Below the pieces are notes generated by a model. It worked only from the letters and a program-made list of their open reading frames with translations, ran no database searches and was not told the origin of the DNA. DNA of 64,000 nucleotides from Marivirga atlantica (GTDB lineage Bacteria; Bacteroidota; Bacteroidia; Cytophagales; Cyclobacteriaceae), in assembly GCF_016734805.1 (NCBI RefSeq), contig NZ_JAERQG010000003.1:62001-126000 (forward strand). The letters run 5' to 3'. Positions 28,198 to 35,792 of the stretch are shown in pieces (position 1 is the stretch's first letter; every line of letters begins with the position of its first letter). The translations under genes and the position numbers were made by a program.

Positions 28198-29976
28198 ATG
28201 AAAAATATAAATAAAACAACAGTAATTATAGCCATAAGCACAATGGCTATCGGCTTGCTACTTGGCTGGATAATTTTCGGAAGATCCAATGAAAACCAAA
28301 CGGATGAACATAACCATACTGCAATGGCAGATTCCGAAACAATTTGGACATGCTCTATGCATCCACAGATCAGGAAGAGTGAATCAGGCGATTGTCCTAT
28401 TTGTGGTATGGACTTGATTCCTTTGGAATCCACAGATGGTGAATTAGACCCTATGGCAGTGAGCATGTCACCAACTGCCATGCAGTTGGCACAGATTCAA
28501 ACTATGGTGGTTAATAAGGGTAAGGCTGATAAATCAATTCGTCTAAATGGAAAAGTACAGGCAGATGAACGTTTGCTATCTACCCAATCTTCACACATCC
28601 CAGGCAGGATTGAAAAGCTTTCAGTCAATTTTACAGGAGAATTTGTGTCGGCAGGTCAGGTTTTGGCAAATGTGTATTCCCCTGAATTGGTGACTGCACA
28701 AGAAGAATTGTTTGAAGCAAAAAAAATAAAAGAAACACAGCCTGCATTGTTTAATGCTGCCAAAGAAAAATTGAAAAACTGGAAACTCTCAGACAAACAG
28801 ATTGATCAGATAGTCAAATCAAATAAGACCATAGAACAGTTTCCAATTCTCGCCAATGTTTCAGGATATGTAACTAAAAAAATGGTCAATCTGGGTGACT
28901 ATATCAAACAAGGGGAAGCCTTATATGAAATAGCGGACTTATCTAAAGTATGGGTGCTTTTTGATGTGTATGAGTCAGATATGACTTGGATAAACAAAGG
29001 TGATGCGGTGATATACACAGTGCAATCAATACCTGGTAAAACATTTAAAGGAAAAATTAGCTACATCGATCCTGTTATCGATCCAAAGACCAGAGTGGCA
29101 AAAGCAAGACTTGAAGCAACAAACAAAGGTTTAATGCTCAAACCAGAAATGTTCACAACTGGAACGATAGAAGCAAAAACCAATACCAATTATACATCCT
29201 TAACTGTCCCTAAAACTGCTGTAATGTGGACGGGCAAACGCTCCGTAGTTTATGTGATGCAAATGTCAGCTCAAGGTATAAGTTTCATCATGCGAGAAGT
29301 TACTTTGGGTCCAGAATTAGGAGAAAGTTATGTGATTGAAGAGGGCTTGCAGCCTGGCGAAGAAATAGCAATCAATGGCACATTCAGTATTGATGCAGCA
29401 GCACAATTGGCAGGCAAACCAAGTATGATGAACCCGGAAGGTGGTGTAGCCATGACTGGCCACAACCATGGGGGAAATACCAATTCAAATATGGAAACAA
29501 TGCCTGTTTCATCTAAGAAAACAACATTATCAGAGGATGCCAAAAAGTCTTTACAACCACTTTTTGACAACTACTTCAAATTGAAGGATGCGTTGGCAAG
29601 TGATGATTTTGAAGATGCTAAAGCATCGGGAGTAGCTATGAACAACTCCTTAGGAAAGATTGATATGAACCTTTTTAAAGGAGATGCACACTCTTTATGG
29701 ATGCAACAATCCACTGCATTAAAACCTAGTTTACAGCATATTGAACATCTCGGTGACATCAAAGCCATTAGAGGAAAGTTCATCAGCATATCCAATTTAA
29801 TGATTGCAATAGCAGAATCTTTTGCCCCATTATCCACTGCTATTTATATTCAGAATTGCCCTATGGCAGACTCTAACAAAGGAGCAGATTGGTTGAGTCT
29901 GGATAAAGAAATTCAAAATCCATATTTCGGAGAGTCAATGCTTTCTTGTGGCGAAAACACCAAAACAATAAAATGA
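28198..29976 (+). CDS. cusB: CusB-type adaptor with metal-binding head and DUF3347 tail
   Basis: Periplasmic adaptor of the Cu/Ag RND pump, 592 residues. An N-terminal membrane anchor (about 8-27) is followed by a heavy-metal-binding domain 'WTCSMHPQIRKSESGDCPIC' (C52, H55, C66, C69, M71). The adaptor core spans about 85-405 (lipoyl, hairpin and barrel: 'SHIPGRIEKLSVNFTGEFV', 'ANVSGYVTKKMVNLGDYI'). A His/Met-rich linker ('MTGHNHGGNTNSNMETM') leads to a C-terminal DUF3347 domain (about 445-592) with 'QNCPMADSNKGADW' and a final Cys. The stop overlaps the next small gene as ATGA. Confidence 0.95.
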   Translation: MKNINKTTVIIAISTMAIGLLLGWIIFGRSNENQTDEHNHTAMADSETIWTCSMHPQIRKSESGDCPICGMDLIPLESTDGELDPMAVSMSPTAMQLAQIQTMVVNKGKADKSIRLNGKVQADERLLSTQSSHIPGRIEKLSVNFTGEFVSAGQVLANVYSPELVTAQEELFEAKKIKETQPALFNAAKEKLKNWKLSDKQIDQIVKSNKTIEQFPILANVSGYVTKKMVNLGDYIKQGEALYEIADLSKVWVLFDVYESDMTWINKGDAVIYTVQSIPGKTFKGKISYIDPVIDPKTRVAKARLEATNKGLMLKPEMFTTGTIEAKTNTNYTSLTVPKTAVMWTGKRSVVYVMQMSAQGISFIMREVTLGPELGESYVIEEGLQPGEEIAINGTFSIDAAAQLAGKPSMMNPEGGVAMTGHNHGGNTNSNMETMPVSSKKTTLSEDAKKSLQPLFDNYFKLKDALASDDFEDAKASGVAMNNSLGKIDMNLFKGDAHSLWMQQSTALKPSLQHIEHLGDIKAIRGKFISISNLMIAIAESFAPLSTAIYIQNCPMADSNKGADWLSLDKEIQNPYFGESMLSCGENTKTIK

Positions 29977-30104
29977 AAGAGTGTTGCAAAATCGGAGACA
30001 ATGCACCTCCCTCAATATTTAATAAATGGGCTTCCAGAATAATATGGGGTATCATATCCTTCATCGTTCTTGGCTTATCACTAATTCAAATGTTTAACTT
30101 CTAA
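29973..30104 (+). CDS. 43-residue Cys-containing membrane microprotein
   Basis: An open frame of 43 codons whose ATG overlaps the cusB stop (ATGA), with the next gene 11 nt after its stop. The N-terminal part has an adjacent Cys pair ('MKECCKIGDNAPP'); residues about 23-40 form one hydrophobic segment ('IIWGIISFIVLGLSL'). Coupling at the start and tight packing argue for a real gene. Similar short CC-plus-membrane-helix proteins occur in Bacteroidota copper loci as I recall, but no function is known. Confidence 0.72.
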   Translation: MKECCKIGDNAPPSIFNKWASRIIWGIISFIVLGLSLIQMFNF

Positions 30105-30115
30105 ATTTTAACACA

Positions 30116-30733
30116 ATGAAAAAATCAAATTCAATCTTAACACTCGCTTTAGTAGCAGGTCTCTCATTTTCGCTTCTTGCCTGCGGAAATAGTAAATCAA
30201 CCGATCATAACGATGATAATACTGAACATGATCATAGTGGTATCGATCATGCAGCCGAGCATAAAATGCCCGATGGTTCAGTTGTGGAAACGAGTGAAAA
30301 TAAGTCCATTTCTCAATTAATCGATCAATACCTGGTAATTAAAAATGCCCTGGTTCAAGACGATTCAAGAGCGGCTGCCAGCGCAGGTCAAAAACTTGCA
30401 GAAACGTCTTCAAGTATAGACCTTAACACTTTTGAAGCATCCAAGCAGTCCGAGATTAAGGAAATATTGGAAGTAGTAAAAGAACATGGCGAACACATTG
30501 CCAAAAGTGAAATAGCACATCAGCGAGAGCATTTTGAAGGCATGACAAAGGACTTCATGGACATACTTGCAATCACAGGAACGGACAGAACACTATATCA
30601 GCAGTATTGCCCAATGTACAACAAAAATAAGGGAGGGTATTGGTTGAGTGACTCCCAAGAGATCAAAAATCCATTATTTGGCAGTAAAATGCTGACTTGT
30701 GGTTCGGTGAAAGAAACCATTTCAATGAAATGA
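30116..30733 (+). CDS. DUF3347 lipoprotein
   Basis: A 205-residue lipoprotein with signal 'LALVAGLSFSLLACGNSKS', a His/Asp-rich segment ('DHNDDNTEHDHSGIDHAAEH') likely to bind metal, and a DUF3347 domain (about 60-205) containing 'YQQYCPMYNKNKGGYW' and 'GSKMLTC'. The same CPM...C pattern ends the CusB protein encoded just upstream, so this is a free-standing copy of the CusB tail. It probably shuttles or buffers copper at the envelope; that role is inference. Confidence 0.9.
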   Translation: MKKSNSILTLALVAGLSFSLLACGNSKSTDHNDDNTEHDHSGIDHAAEHKMPDGSVVETSENKSISQLIDQYLVIKNALVQDDSRAAASAGQKLAETSSSIDLNTFEASKQSEIKEILEVVKEHGEHIAKSEIAHQREHFEGMTKDFMDILAITGTDRTLYQQYCPMYNKNKGGYWLSDSQEIKNPLFGSKMLTCGSVKETISMK

Positions 30734-31191
30734 AAAAATGGCTTAAATTATCTCTATGGATAGTTTTAATTGTGTTGGTGGGGATTCAATTTGTCCCCGT
30801 CCAACGCGATGAAATAGAACCAGTTACCAATGCTGATTTTATTGAGCATTACGAGTCCCCTATTGTCATTGGAAATATTATCCGAGCATCTTGTTATGAT
30901 TGCCATAGCAACCAATCCAAATACCCATGGTACAGTAATGTTCAACCTATAGGTTGGTTATTACAAAATCATATTTCAGAAGGAAAATCTGAATTGAACC
31001 TATCTGAATTTGGCAACCTTTCGAACCGCATGAAACGGATGAAAATAAATTCAATCATTAGTCAAATTGCAGATGATAAAATGCCACTTCCTTCTTATGT
31101 GCTTATGCACTCTGATGCCAAATTGGATTCCTTAAAAAAAGCTCATTTGGTTAGTTACTTTGATTCAATATTAGTTGATATTGATAGGTGA
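30730..31191 (+). CDS. Haem-binding-domain protein (CxxCH)
   Basis: The start at 30730 (ATGA overlap with the DUF3347 gene) gives 153 residues beginning 'MKKWLKLSLWIVLIVLVG', a membrane anchor or signal. The domain holds 'IIRASCYDCHSNQSKYPWYS', a CxxCH haem-attachment motif in the setting typical of the Bacteroidota haem-binding domain (PF14376), and 'KINSIISQIADDKMPLPSYV' with a Met likely to be an axial ligand. It is probably a periplasmic c-type cytochrome-like protein. The longer in-frame start at 30697 lies inside the upstream gene. Confidence 0.9.
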   Translation: MKKWLKLSLWIVLIVLVGIQFVPVQRDEIEPVTNADFIEHYESPIVIGNIIRASCYDCHSNQSKYPWYSNVQPIGWLLQNHISEGKSELNLSEFGNLSNRMKRMKINSIISQIADDKMPLPSYVLMHSDAKLDSLKKAHLVSYFDSILVDIDR

Positions 31192-31214
31192 AAAAAAAAC
31201 CTTTGTTTTTTATA

Positions 31215-32012
31215 ATGGAAAAATCTGTATTCAAAATATCACAAATGGATTGCCCTTCTGAGGAACAAATGATTCGGATGAAATTGGATGGAATAAACGA
31301 AATCAAACAACTTGAATTTGAGATACCTCAAAGGAAACTAACCATATTTCACATTGGCAATACTACGGAAATTGAAAGGATATTAGCAGAACTAAAATTA
31401 GGTTCAAAACTAATATCAAACACACAATCACAGGTAGTAATTGATGTAGAATCAGACCCAAGCAACCAACGAAAAATCCTTTGGGCTGTTCTTATCATCA
31501 ATTTTGTCTTTTTTGTTCTTGAAATGCTATTCGGCTTGATTTCTAAATCTATGGGGTTGGTGGCAGATTCTTTGGATATGCTAGCAGATTCGTTAGTGTA
31601 TGCATTAAGCTTACTGGCAGTAGGTCAAACATTAATTCGTAAAAAGAAAGTAGCTAAACTAAGTGGGTACTTTCAAATGTCATTAGCTCTATTTGGTTTA
31701 TTGGAAGTCATTAGACGTTTTGTAGGATCTGATGGCATACCGATTTTTCAAAACATGATTATCATATCCTTTTTAGCTCTTTTGGCAAATTCCGTTTCAC
31801 TTTACCTGATTCAAAAGGCGAAGAGCAAAGAAGCACACATGCAAGCTTCTGCAATTTTTACTTCCAATGATATTATCATCAATTTAGGTGTAATTTTGGC
31901 TGGAGGCTTAGTCTACTATTTTGAAAGTAAAATACCTGACTTAGTTATTGGTTCTGTTGTTTTCATTATTGTATTTAGAGGAGCAACAAGGATTTTAAGA
32001 TTAGCGAAATAA
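31215..32012 (+). CDS. Cation diffusion facilitator with N-terminal HMA-like segment (second copy)
   Basis: Paralogue of the gene at 17358-18149. It has the same N-terminal block ('FKISQMDCPSEEQMIRMKL'), the same membrane motif ('SMGLVADSLDMLADSLVYAL'), the same 'AHMQASAIFTSNDIIIN' helix and the same missing C-terminal domain. ATG 31215 (MEKSVFKIS) is preferred because it aligns with the first copy; an in-frame GTG at 31188 would overlap the preceding gene by 4 nt. As the last gene of the Cu/Ag cluster it may have been recruited for the same export task, or it marks an internal duplication of the island. Substrate is unknown. Confidence 0.87.
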   Translation: MEKSVFKISQMDCPSEEQMIRMKLDGINEIKQLEFEIPQRKLTIFHIGNTTEIERILAELKLGSKLISNTQSQVVIDVESDPSNQRKILWAVLIINFVFFVLEMLFGLISKSMGLVADSLDMLADSLVYALSLLAVGQTLIRKKKVAKLSGYFQMSLALFGLLEVIRRFVGSDGIPIFQNMIIISFLALLANSVSLYLIQKAKSKEAHMQASAIFTSNDIIINLGVILAGGLVYYFESKIPDLVIGSVVFIIVFRGATRILRLAK

Positions 32013-32957
32013 CCCCACCCTCACCCATGTGCTTCCAGTAGGTTCATTGCATTCGTTCGTACCTCACTCTTTACATTCACCCACTTCCTGCACCACACAG
32101 CAAGAGCACTCCTTCATTCCTTTCCGTTGCACTCCAATCCATTCAGTCATACACTTGCTTTTCCCAACGCACACCCCAACGCAGGTAAAGCGGTGTTCGT
32201 CAATCGTTCCGTTTTGTTCCGCAAAAACATATCTGCAAGGGTAAAATGTACTCCCTTCGGTCGCCCTTGCATATACCGTTCACTTACCAGGTGGTTTGTG
32301 CTCCAGTAGGTGCTCACCACCTGCCGTTCACTTGTTTTGCTTCACACACTACTCTCAATCCTCACTTGCAGCTACTTCATCCCCCCAAACCCCAATAAGG
32401 TGTTCGCTGTACTCACAGAAGAATTATATTGGGGGTCAGTCGCTGCATGTGTTTTTGCTCGCCTGCGGGTCGCTGCGGGCTGATCGGGCTGTCATGCTTT
32501 TTGCAATTAGTCCAGTGCCTACAGTCGCTTCATTTCAGTCTCTCGTTCCTCTTTCCTTTCATTCAGCCACTTTCAGCACCCCACACAAGAGTAGCTCATT
32601 CACTTCACTCAACGAGCCGACACAGTTCCATTCCGCAATCCGTCTGTTATGCCTTCAATTAGTATTTGGTGGATTTATTAAGATGTCAAATACTCCAACA
32701 CCAATAACAGCCAGTAATTGCTTCATTCCACCCAACAAATCGTTTCGTTCCGTTCAATCGCTACCCTTGCCTTTCCCGACCCTAATGCAAAAAATCACGC
32801 CAGCCCTGCCGTAAACGGTAGCTGTCTGCCGCCCTCATTCTTCGGGCTTTTGCAGCCACCACCCTTGCTCCACTCGCAGGCGGCTCGCATAAATGGCTAC
32901 GCCTTAGTTTACCTGCGTTCACACAGCAATTACATTTAAGCATGTCAATGACTCTTG

Positions 32958-32979
32958 TATTTAAGTATTTGCTTAAACA
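32958..32979. promoter_or_regulatory. Upstream imperfect operator of the ArsR-type regulator
   Basis: TATTTAAGT-N4-GCTTAAACA matches the perfect operator at 33007-33028 in its left arm and in seven of nine bases of its right arm. Two such sites 49 bp apart upstream of a metal-sensing ArsR-family gene suggest cooperative or looped repression. Confidence 0.5.
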
Positions 32980-33006
32980 TTAAACTAAATTTCTTTTCTT
33001 TGCGTT

Positions 33007-33028
33007 TATTTAAGTAATCACTTAAATA
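33007..33028. promoter_or_regulatory. ArsR-type operator (perfect 9-bp inverted repeat)
   Basis: TATTTAAGT-AATC-ACTTAAATA is a perfect inverted repeat ending 9 nt before the ATG at 33038. It lies directly downstream of a TTTTCTTTG -7-like box (32994-33002), so a bound dimer would block transcription start. Size and symmetry fit an ArsR/SmtB operator, and autorepression by the adjacent regulator is the obvious inference. Confidence 0.65.
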
Positions 33029-33037
33029 CGATTCATT

Positions 33038-33406
33038 ATGACCAAAACATGTATTAGAGTTTATGCTGATGAAAAACAGATCAAGCAGTGTAAGCAAGAC
33101 ATTGAAAAAGTAGGTGATGCAGTAAACCGAATAGCAAGGGCACTTAACCTTGCTGGCAATGAGGTACGACTAAAAATTCTGTTTCTATTGGACAAGGAAT
33201 CCAAAATGTGTCCATGTGATCTTAGCGATATTCTGGGTATGACAGTTCCTGCCATTTCTCAGCATTTGCGAAAGCTAAAAGACGCAGGGCTTGTTGAAAC
33301 AAACAAAGTAGGACAAACAATTTTTTACTCTATTTCTGAATCCAACAACCTCATTCTGAATCCAATATTTAAGCTGTTAGAACCAGAAAATGAATCAGTA
33401 CTATGA
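33038..33406 (+). CDS. ArsR/SmtB-family metal-sensing repressor
   Basis: A 122-residue winged-helix repressor. Residues about 38-105 carry the fold ('EVRLKILFLLDKESKMCPCD', 'MTVPAISQHLRKLKDAGLVE'). The Cys pair C58 and C60 in 'MCPCDL' lies in the helix that forms the classic alpha-3 metal site, and C5 and C18 could add ligands from the N-terminus. Metal (Hg, Cd, Pb or As) binding would release it from the two inverted repeats upstream. It overlaps merTP by ATGA, so it is autoregulated with the transporter. Confidence 0.93.
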   Translation: MTKTCIRVYADEKQIKQCKQDIEKVGDAVNRIARALNLAGNEVRLKILFLLDKESKMCPCDLSDILGMTVPAISQHLRKLKDAGLVETNKVGQTIFYSISESNNLILNPIFKLLEPENESVL

Positions 33407-34011
33407 AGGACAAGAAATCAAGCTCATTAGCATTGACAAGCGCATTGACGGCTATTAGTGCATCACTTTGTTGCATTACACCAGTGTTGGCACTACTTGC
33501 AGGATCAAGTGGAGTAGCTGCAACATTTTCTTGGTTAGAACCTTTTCGCCCTTGGTTGATTGGAATAACTGTAGTCGTTTTGGCATTTGCATGGAATCAG
33601 AAATTGAGACCAAGAACGGAGGAAGAAATTGCCTGTAATTGTGATGAGGAAAAACCTTCTTTTTGGCAGTCAAAGAAATTCCTAGGTATAGTGACGGTAT
33701 TTACAGCGATCATGCTAGCATTCCCTTATTACTCGGATGCCTTTTACCCTGAAACCAAACTATCAGAATCAGAAAATGTCAATCTCGAATCAACCTACGA
33801 AATCAATATTACTGGAATGACCTGCACGGGATGTGAAGAACATGTGAAACTTGAAATTGGAAAACTACCTGGCATTTCTGGTTTAGAGGTTTCTTATGAA
33901 AAAGCGAATGCAGTGGTAACTTTTGATGAATCTAAAACAGACATTGAGAAAGTAAAATCGGCTGTTGACAAAACAGGTTACAAAGTAGAATCAGTAAACA
34001 AATCAAAATGA
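33403..34011 (+). CDS. merT: Mercuric transport protein MerTP (MerT-MerP fusion)
   Basis: A 202-residue fusion. The N-terminal MerT part has three membrane segments with the Cys pair C23-C24 in 'SLCCITPVLALLAGSSG' and a cytoplasmic-loop Cys pair 'CNC' (C78, C80). The C-terminal MerP-like domain (about 133-202) is a heavy-metal-associated fold with 'GMTCTGC' (C141, C144). It imports Hg(II) to the cytoplasm in mer systems. No merA reductase or merB lyase is found in the window, so Hg detoxification would have to be elsewhere, or this copy handles another metal. Confidence 0.92.
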   Translation: MKDKKSSSLALTSALTAISASLCCITPVLALLAGSSGVAATFSWLEPFRPWLIGITVVVLAFAWNQKLRPRTEEEIACNCDEEKPSFWQSKKFLGIVTVFTAIMLAFPYYSDAFYPETKLSESENVNLESTYEINITGMTCTGCEEHVKLEIGKLPGISGLEVSYEKANAVVTFDESKTDIEKVKSAVDKTGYKVESVNKSK

Positions 34012-34226
34012 GTGAAGTAGTTCTTAAATCAACAATTACTTGTCCTAAGTGTGGACATCAAAAAGAAGAAACCATGCCAACAGATGCATGTCAGTATTTC
34101 TATGAATGCGAAAACTGTAAAGAAGTACTTAAACCCATACAAGGTGATTGTTGCGTTTATTGCTCTTATGGTACAGTAGCTTGCCCACCAATCCAAGAAG
34201 GTGGTAAAAGTTCATGTTGTGGGTAA
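34008..34226 (+). CDS. GDCCVxC-domain small protein
   Basis: A 72-residue Cys-rich protein, ATGA-coupled to merTP. It has 'TCPKCGHQKEE', 'CENCKEVLKP', 'QGDCCVYCSYG' and a terminal 'SSCCG'. The GDCCVxC signature defines a small family, some members with selenocysteine, found with mercury-transport genes. Here all positions are Cys codons. It probably binds a soft metal or zinc in the cytoplasm. Confidence 0.9.
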   Translation: MSEVVLKSTITCPKCGHQKEETMPTDACQYFYECENCKEVLKPIQGDCCVYCSYGTVACPPIQEGGKSSCCG

Positions 34227-34486
34227 ATCAGACAATCAAAATAAAGAGAGCAGCAAAGTTAGGTGGGTTCGCACATGCCCACCGCACAACCGGATTGCCA
34301 AGGTCAAGCCCTACGGGTTTTGATAAAAATCTCCACCCTACGGGTAGTATTTTTCCCAAAAACCTTGTCAACCGTGCCACACCCACCTTTTCAAGAGCTT
34401 TCTCTTTTCTTTTTTTCCCTTTTTTCTTTTCTCTTTTGAAAATGTCTGTGCGAAGCGCAGCGAGCATAATTCTAATGGCTTGCTAT
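34227..34486. repeat. GC-rich structured segment with direct and inverted repeats
   Basis: The decamer CCCTACGGGT occurs twice (34309-34318 and 34336-34345), each with internal CCC/GGG symmetry. GGTGGG/CCCACC forms a hairpin at about 34262-34283. A T/C tract (about 34396-34438) follows. No gene is supported: the frame open across it from 34214 has a composition unlike its conserved end. The block between the mer-type cassette and DUF6943 resembles intergenic DNA of Bacteroidota mobile elements, though an origin of transfer is not demonstrable. Confidence 0.4.
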
Positions 34487-34921
34487 ATGAAATCGTTTCG
34501 CTTGAAAACACACAGACTAGGAACCACCTACAACAAACCCCATTTCTTTATCCTGAATAAAGGATTGAACAGTGGTAAACCACTCAATACACCATGCCCG
34601 AATTGTTTTGTTTGTATTGTTGAAAATGAAGCAGATAGGGAATTTTTATACTGGCTATGCTTCGGACTGTGGAGGTCTAAGTCATTCCATTTCTATTTGA
34701 AAGGCTCGGTGATTCCATTCATAACTATTGACGAGATCCGAAAGGTTATAAGAGAAAGTGAAGTCAAAGCAAGCACCAAAGAGAAGGCATTTGAAAAGTC
34801 GATTCAGGCACTAAAACTATTGGATGTCAACGAGCAAAAAATCAAGCTCACCTTAAAAATGATAGATACTGCCAGGCAGTCAATATTCCACAACCTAATG
34901 AAGGAAACAGGGGCAGGATAG
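34487..34921 (+). CDS. DUF6943-family protein
   Basis: The start at 34487 gives 144 residues beginning 'MKSFRLKTHRLGTTYNKPHF', the conserved start of the family as I know it; the in-frame ATGs at 34442 and 34214 add sequence of non-coding character. 'LNTPCPNCFVCIVENEADRE' contains a CPxC motif, and the remainder is a mixed alpha/beta region with a helical end. It is soluble with no signal. DUF6943 genes travel with Bacteroidota conjugative elements, so it hints at the origin of the island. No function is known. Confidence 0.8.
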   Translation: MKSFRLKTHRLGTTYNKPHFFILNKGLNSGKPLNTPCPNCFVCIVENEADREFLYWLCFGLWRSKSFHFYLKGSVIPFITIDEIRKVIRESEVKASTKEKAFEKSIQALKLLDVNEQKIKLTLKMIDTARQSIFHNLMKETGAG

Positions 34922-35099
34922 CTTCTTGATCTGACAAAAGAACAGGGCAACAAAGGCAAAATAAAGCACACCAAAGCAACAGCACCTAAGAATGAATCTT
35001 CGCCTGTTTCTTGTAGTATTTTAGATGGTGAAGGGCAAATCCATGGTAAGTCCGTGTCAAGTCCAAGCAAATGTTTAATCCTTTAAAAATCGTAAAAAG

Positions 35100-35741
35100 A
35101 TGGGAAAAATTAATCAAGGTATTCTCGGTGGTGTCTCCGGACAGGTTGGGAATGTAATCGGTGGAACTTGGAAGGGCATCGATTACCTAAGAATCAAACC
35201 TTCCAGTGTAGCGAACCCAAGAACTGAAGGTCAAGTTGACCAGCGTTCAAAGTTCTCAATTGTATTGAAGTTCTTGCAGCCAATGACTGACTTCCTTAGA
35301 GTTGGTTTTAAGCAGTATGCCAACAAGATGACCCAATTCAATGCGGCCATGTCATACAACCTGAATAATGCCATTACAGGAGCTTACCCCAACTTCATGG
35401 TAGACTATGCAAGTGCATTGGTTACAAGAGGCAACTTGACTGGTTCTGCGAATGGTGCAGCTTCTTCTCCAAGTGCTGGAAACGTAGAAGCTACCTGGAC
35501 AGACAATTCAGGAAGTGGTAGTGCTCAAGCAACGGACAAAGCTCTGATTGCTCTTTTGAATACCACTAGAGGTGAGGCAGTTTTCACAACTGCGGGACCA
35601 GCAAGATCAGTTGGTACAGCAACCATTCCAGTGCCTTCTGAATACTCAGGAGAAGACGTTGAAGTCTTCTTAGGGTTTGCATCAGAAGACGGAACTAAAG
35701 TTGCTAACAGCTCTTATTTAGGCTCTGTAACAGTTGCGTAA
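35100..35741 (+). CDS. DUF6266-family protein
   Basis: A 213-residue protein with the family N-terminus 'MGKINQGILGGVSGQVGNVI' and 'WKGIDYLRIKPSSVANPRTE'. The middle is helical, and the C-terminal third (about 110-213) is Ser/Thr/Gly-rich and beta-like ('VEVFLGFASEDGTKVANSSY'). No signal peptide is present. DUF6266 is restricted mainly to Bacteroidota; it has phage-structural-like composition but no established role. It stands alone, with an intrinsic terminator directly behind it. Confidence 0.9.
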   Translation: MGKINQGILGGVSGQVGNVIGGTWKGIDYLRIKPSSVANPRTEGQVDQRSKFSIVLKFLQPMTDFLRVGFKQYANKMTQFNAAMSYNLNNAITGAYPNFMVDYASALVTRGNLTGSANGAASSPSAGNVEATWTDNSGSGSAQATDKALIALLNTTRGEAVFTTAGPARSVGTATIPVPSEYSGEDVEVFLGFASEDGTKVANSSYLGSVTVA

Positions 35742-35763
35742 AGCGATTGGTGTTTTCGATAAA

Positions 35764-35792
35764 AACCGCTTCCTTTGTGAGGCGGTTTTTTT
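35764..35792 (+). terminator. Intrinsic terminator after the DUF6266 gene
   Basis: AAACCGC and GCGGTTT form a 7-bp stem around an 11-nt loop, followed by a run of seven Ts. The stem starts 23 nt after the stop codon. Confidence 0.8.

Larger units (their letters stand above)
32013..33037. other. Gene-free pyrimidine-rich stretch (about 1 kb)
   Basis: No convincing gene on either strand. The plus strand is rich in C and T, with many short echoes of TTCATTCC, TTCCGTTC and CACCTGC, and has a very different composition from the flanking genes. Several overlapping frames stay open only because this composition lacks stop codons. A local hairpin (CACCAGGTGG-like, 'CCAGGTGGTTTGTGCTCC...GGTGCTCACCACCTG', around 32287-32325) is visible. 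Similar C/T-rich non-coding DNA is, to my recollection, found between modules of Bacteroidota conjugative elements; this is not proven here. The last 80 bp contain the arsR-type operators. Confidence 0.5.

Noticed and set aside
32029-32939. Several plus-strand open frames (60-172 codons) in the C/T-rich stretch
   Set aside because: They overlap in different frames and stay open because the strand is stop-poor. None shows a domain, signal peptide or coupling.
34214-34486. N-terminal extension of the DUF6943 frame from the ATG at 34214
   Set aside because: The first 91 codons have low-complexity, non-coding composition over the repeat block; the conserved family start is at 34487.
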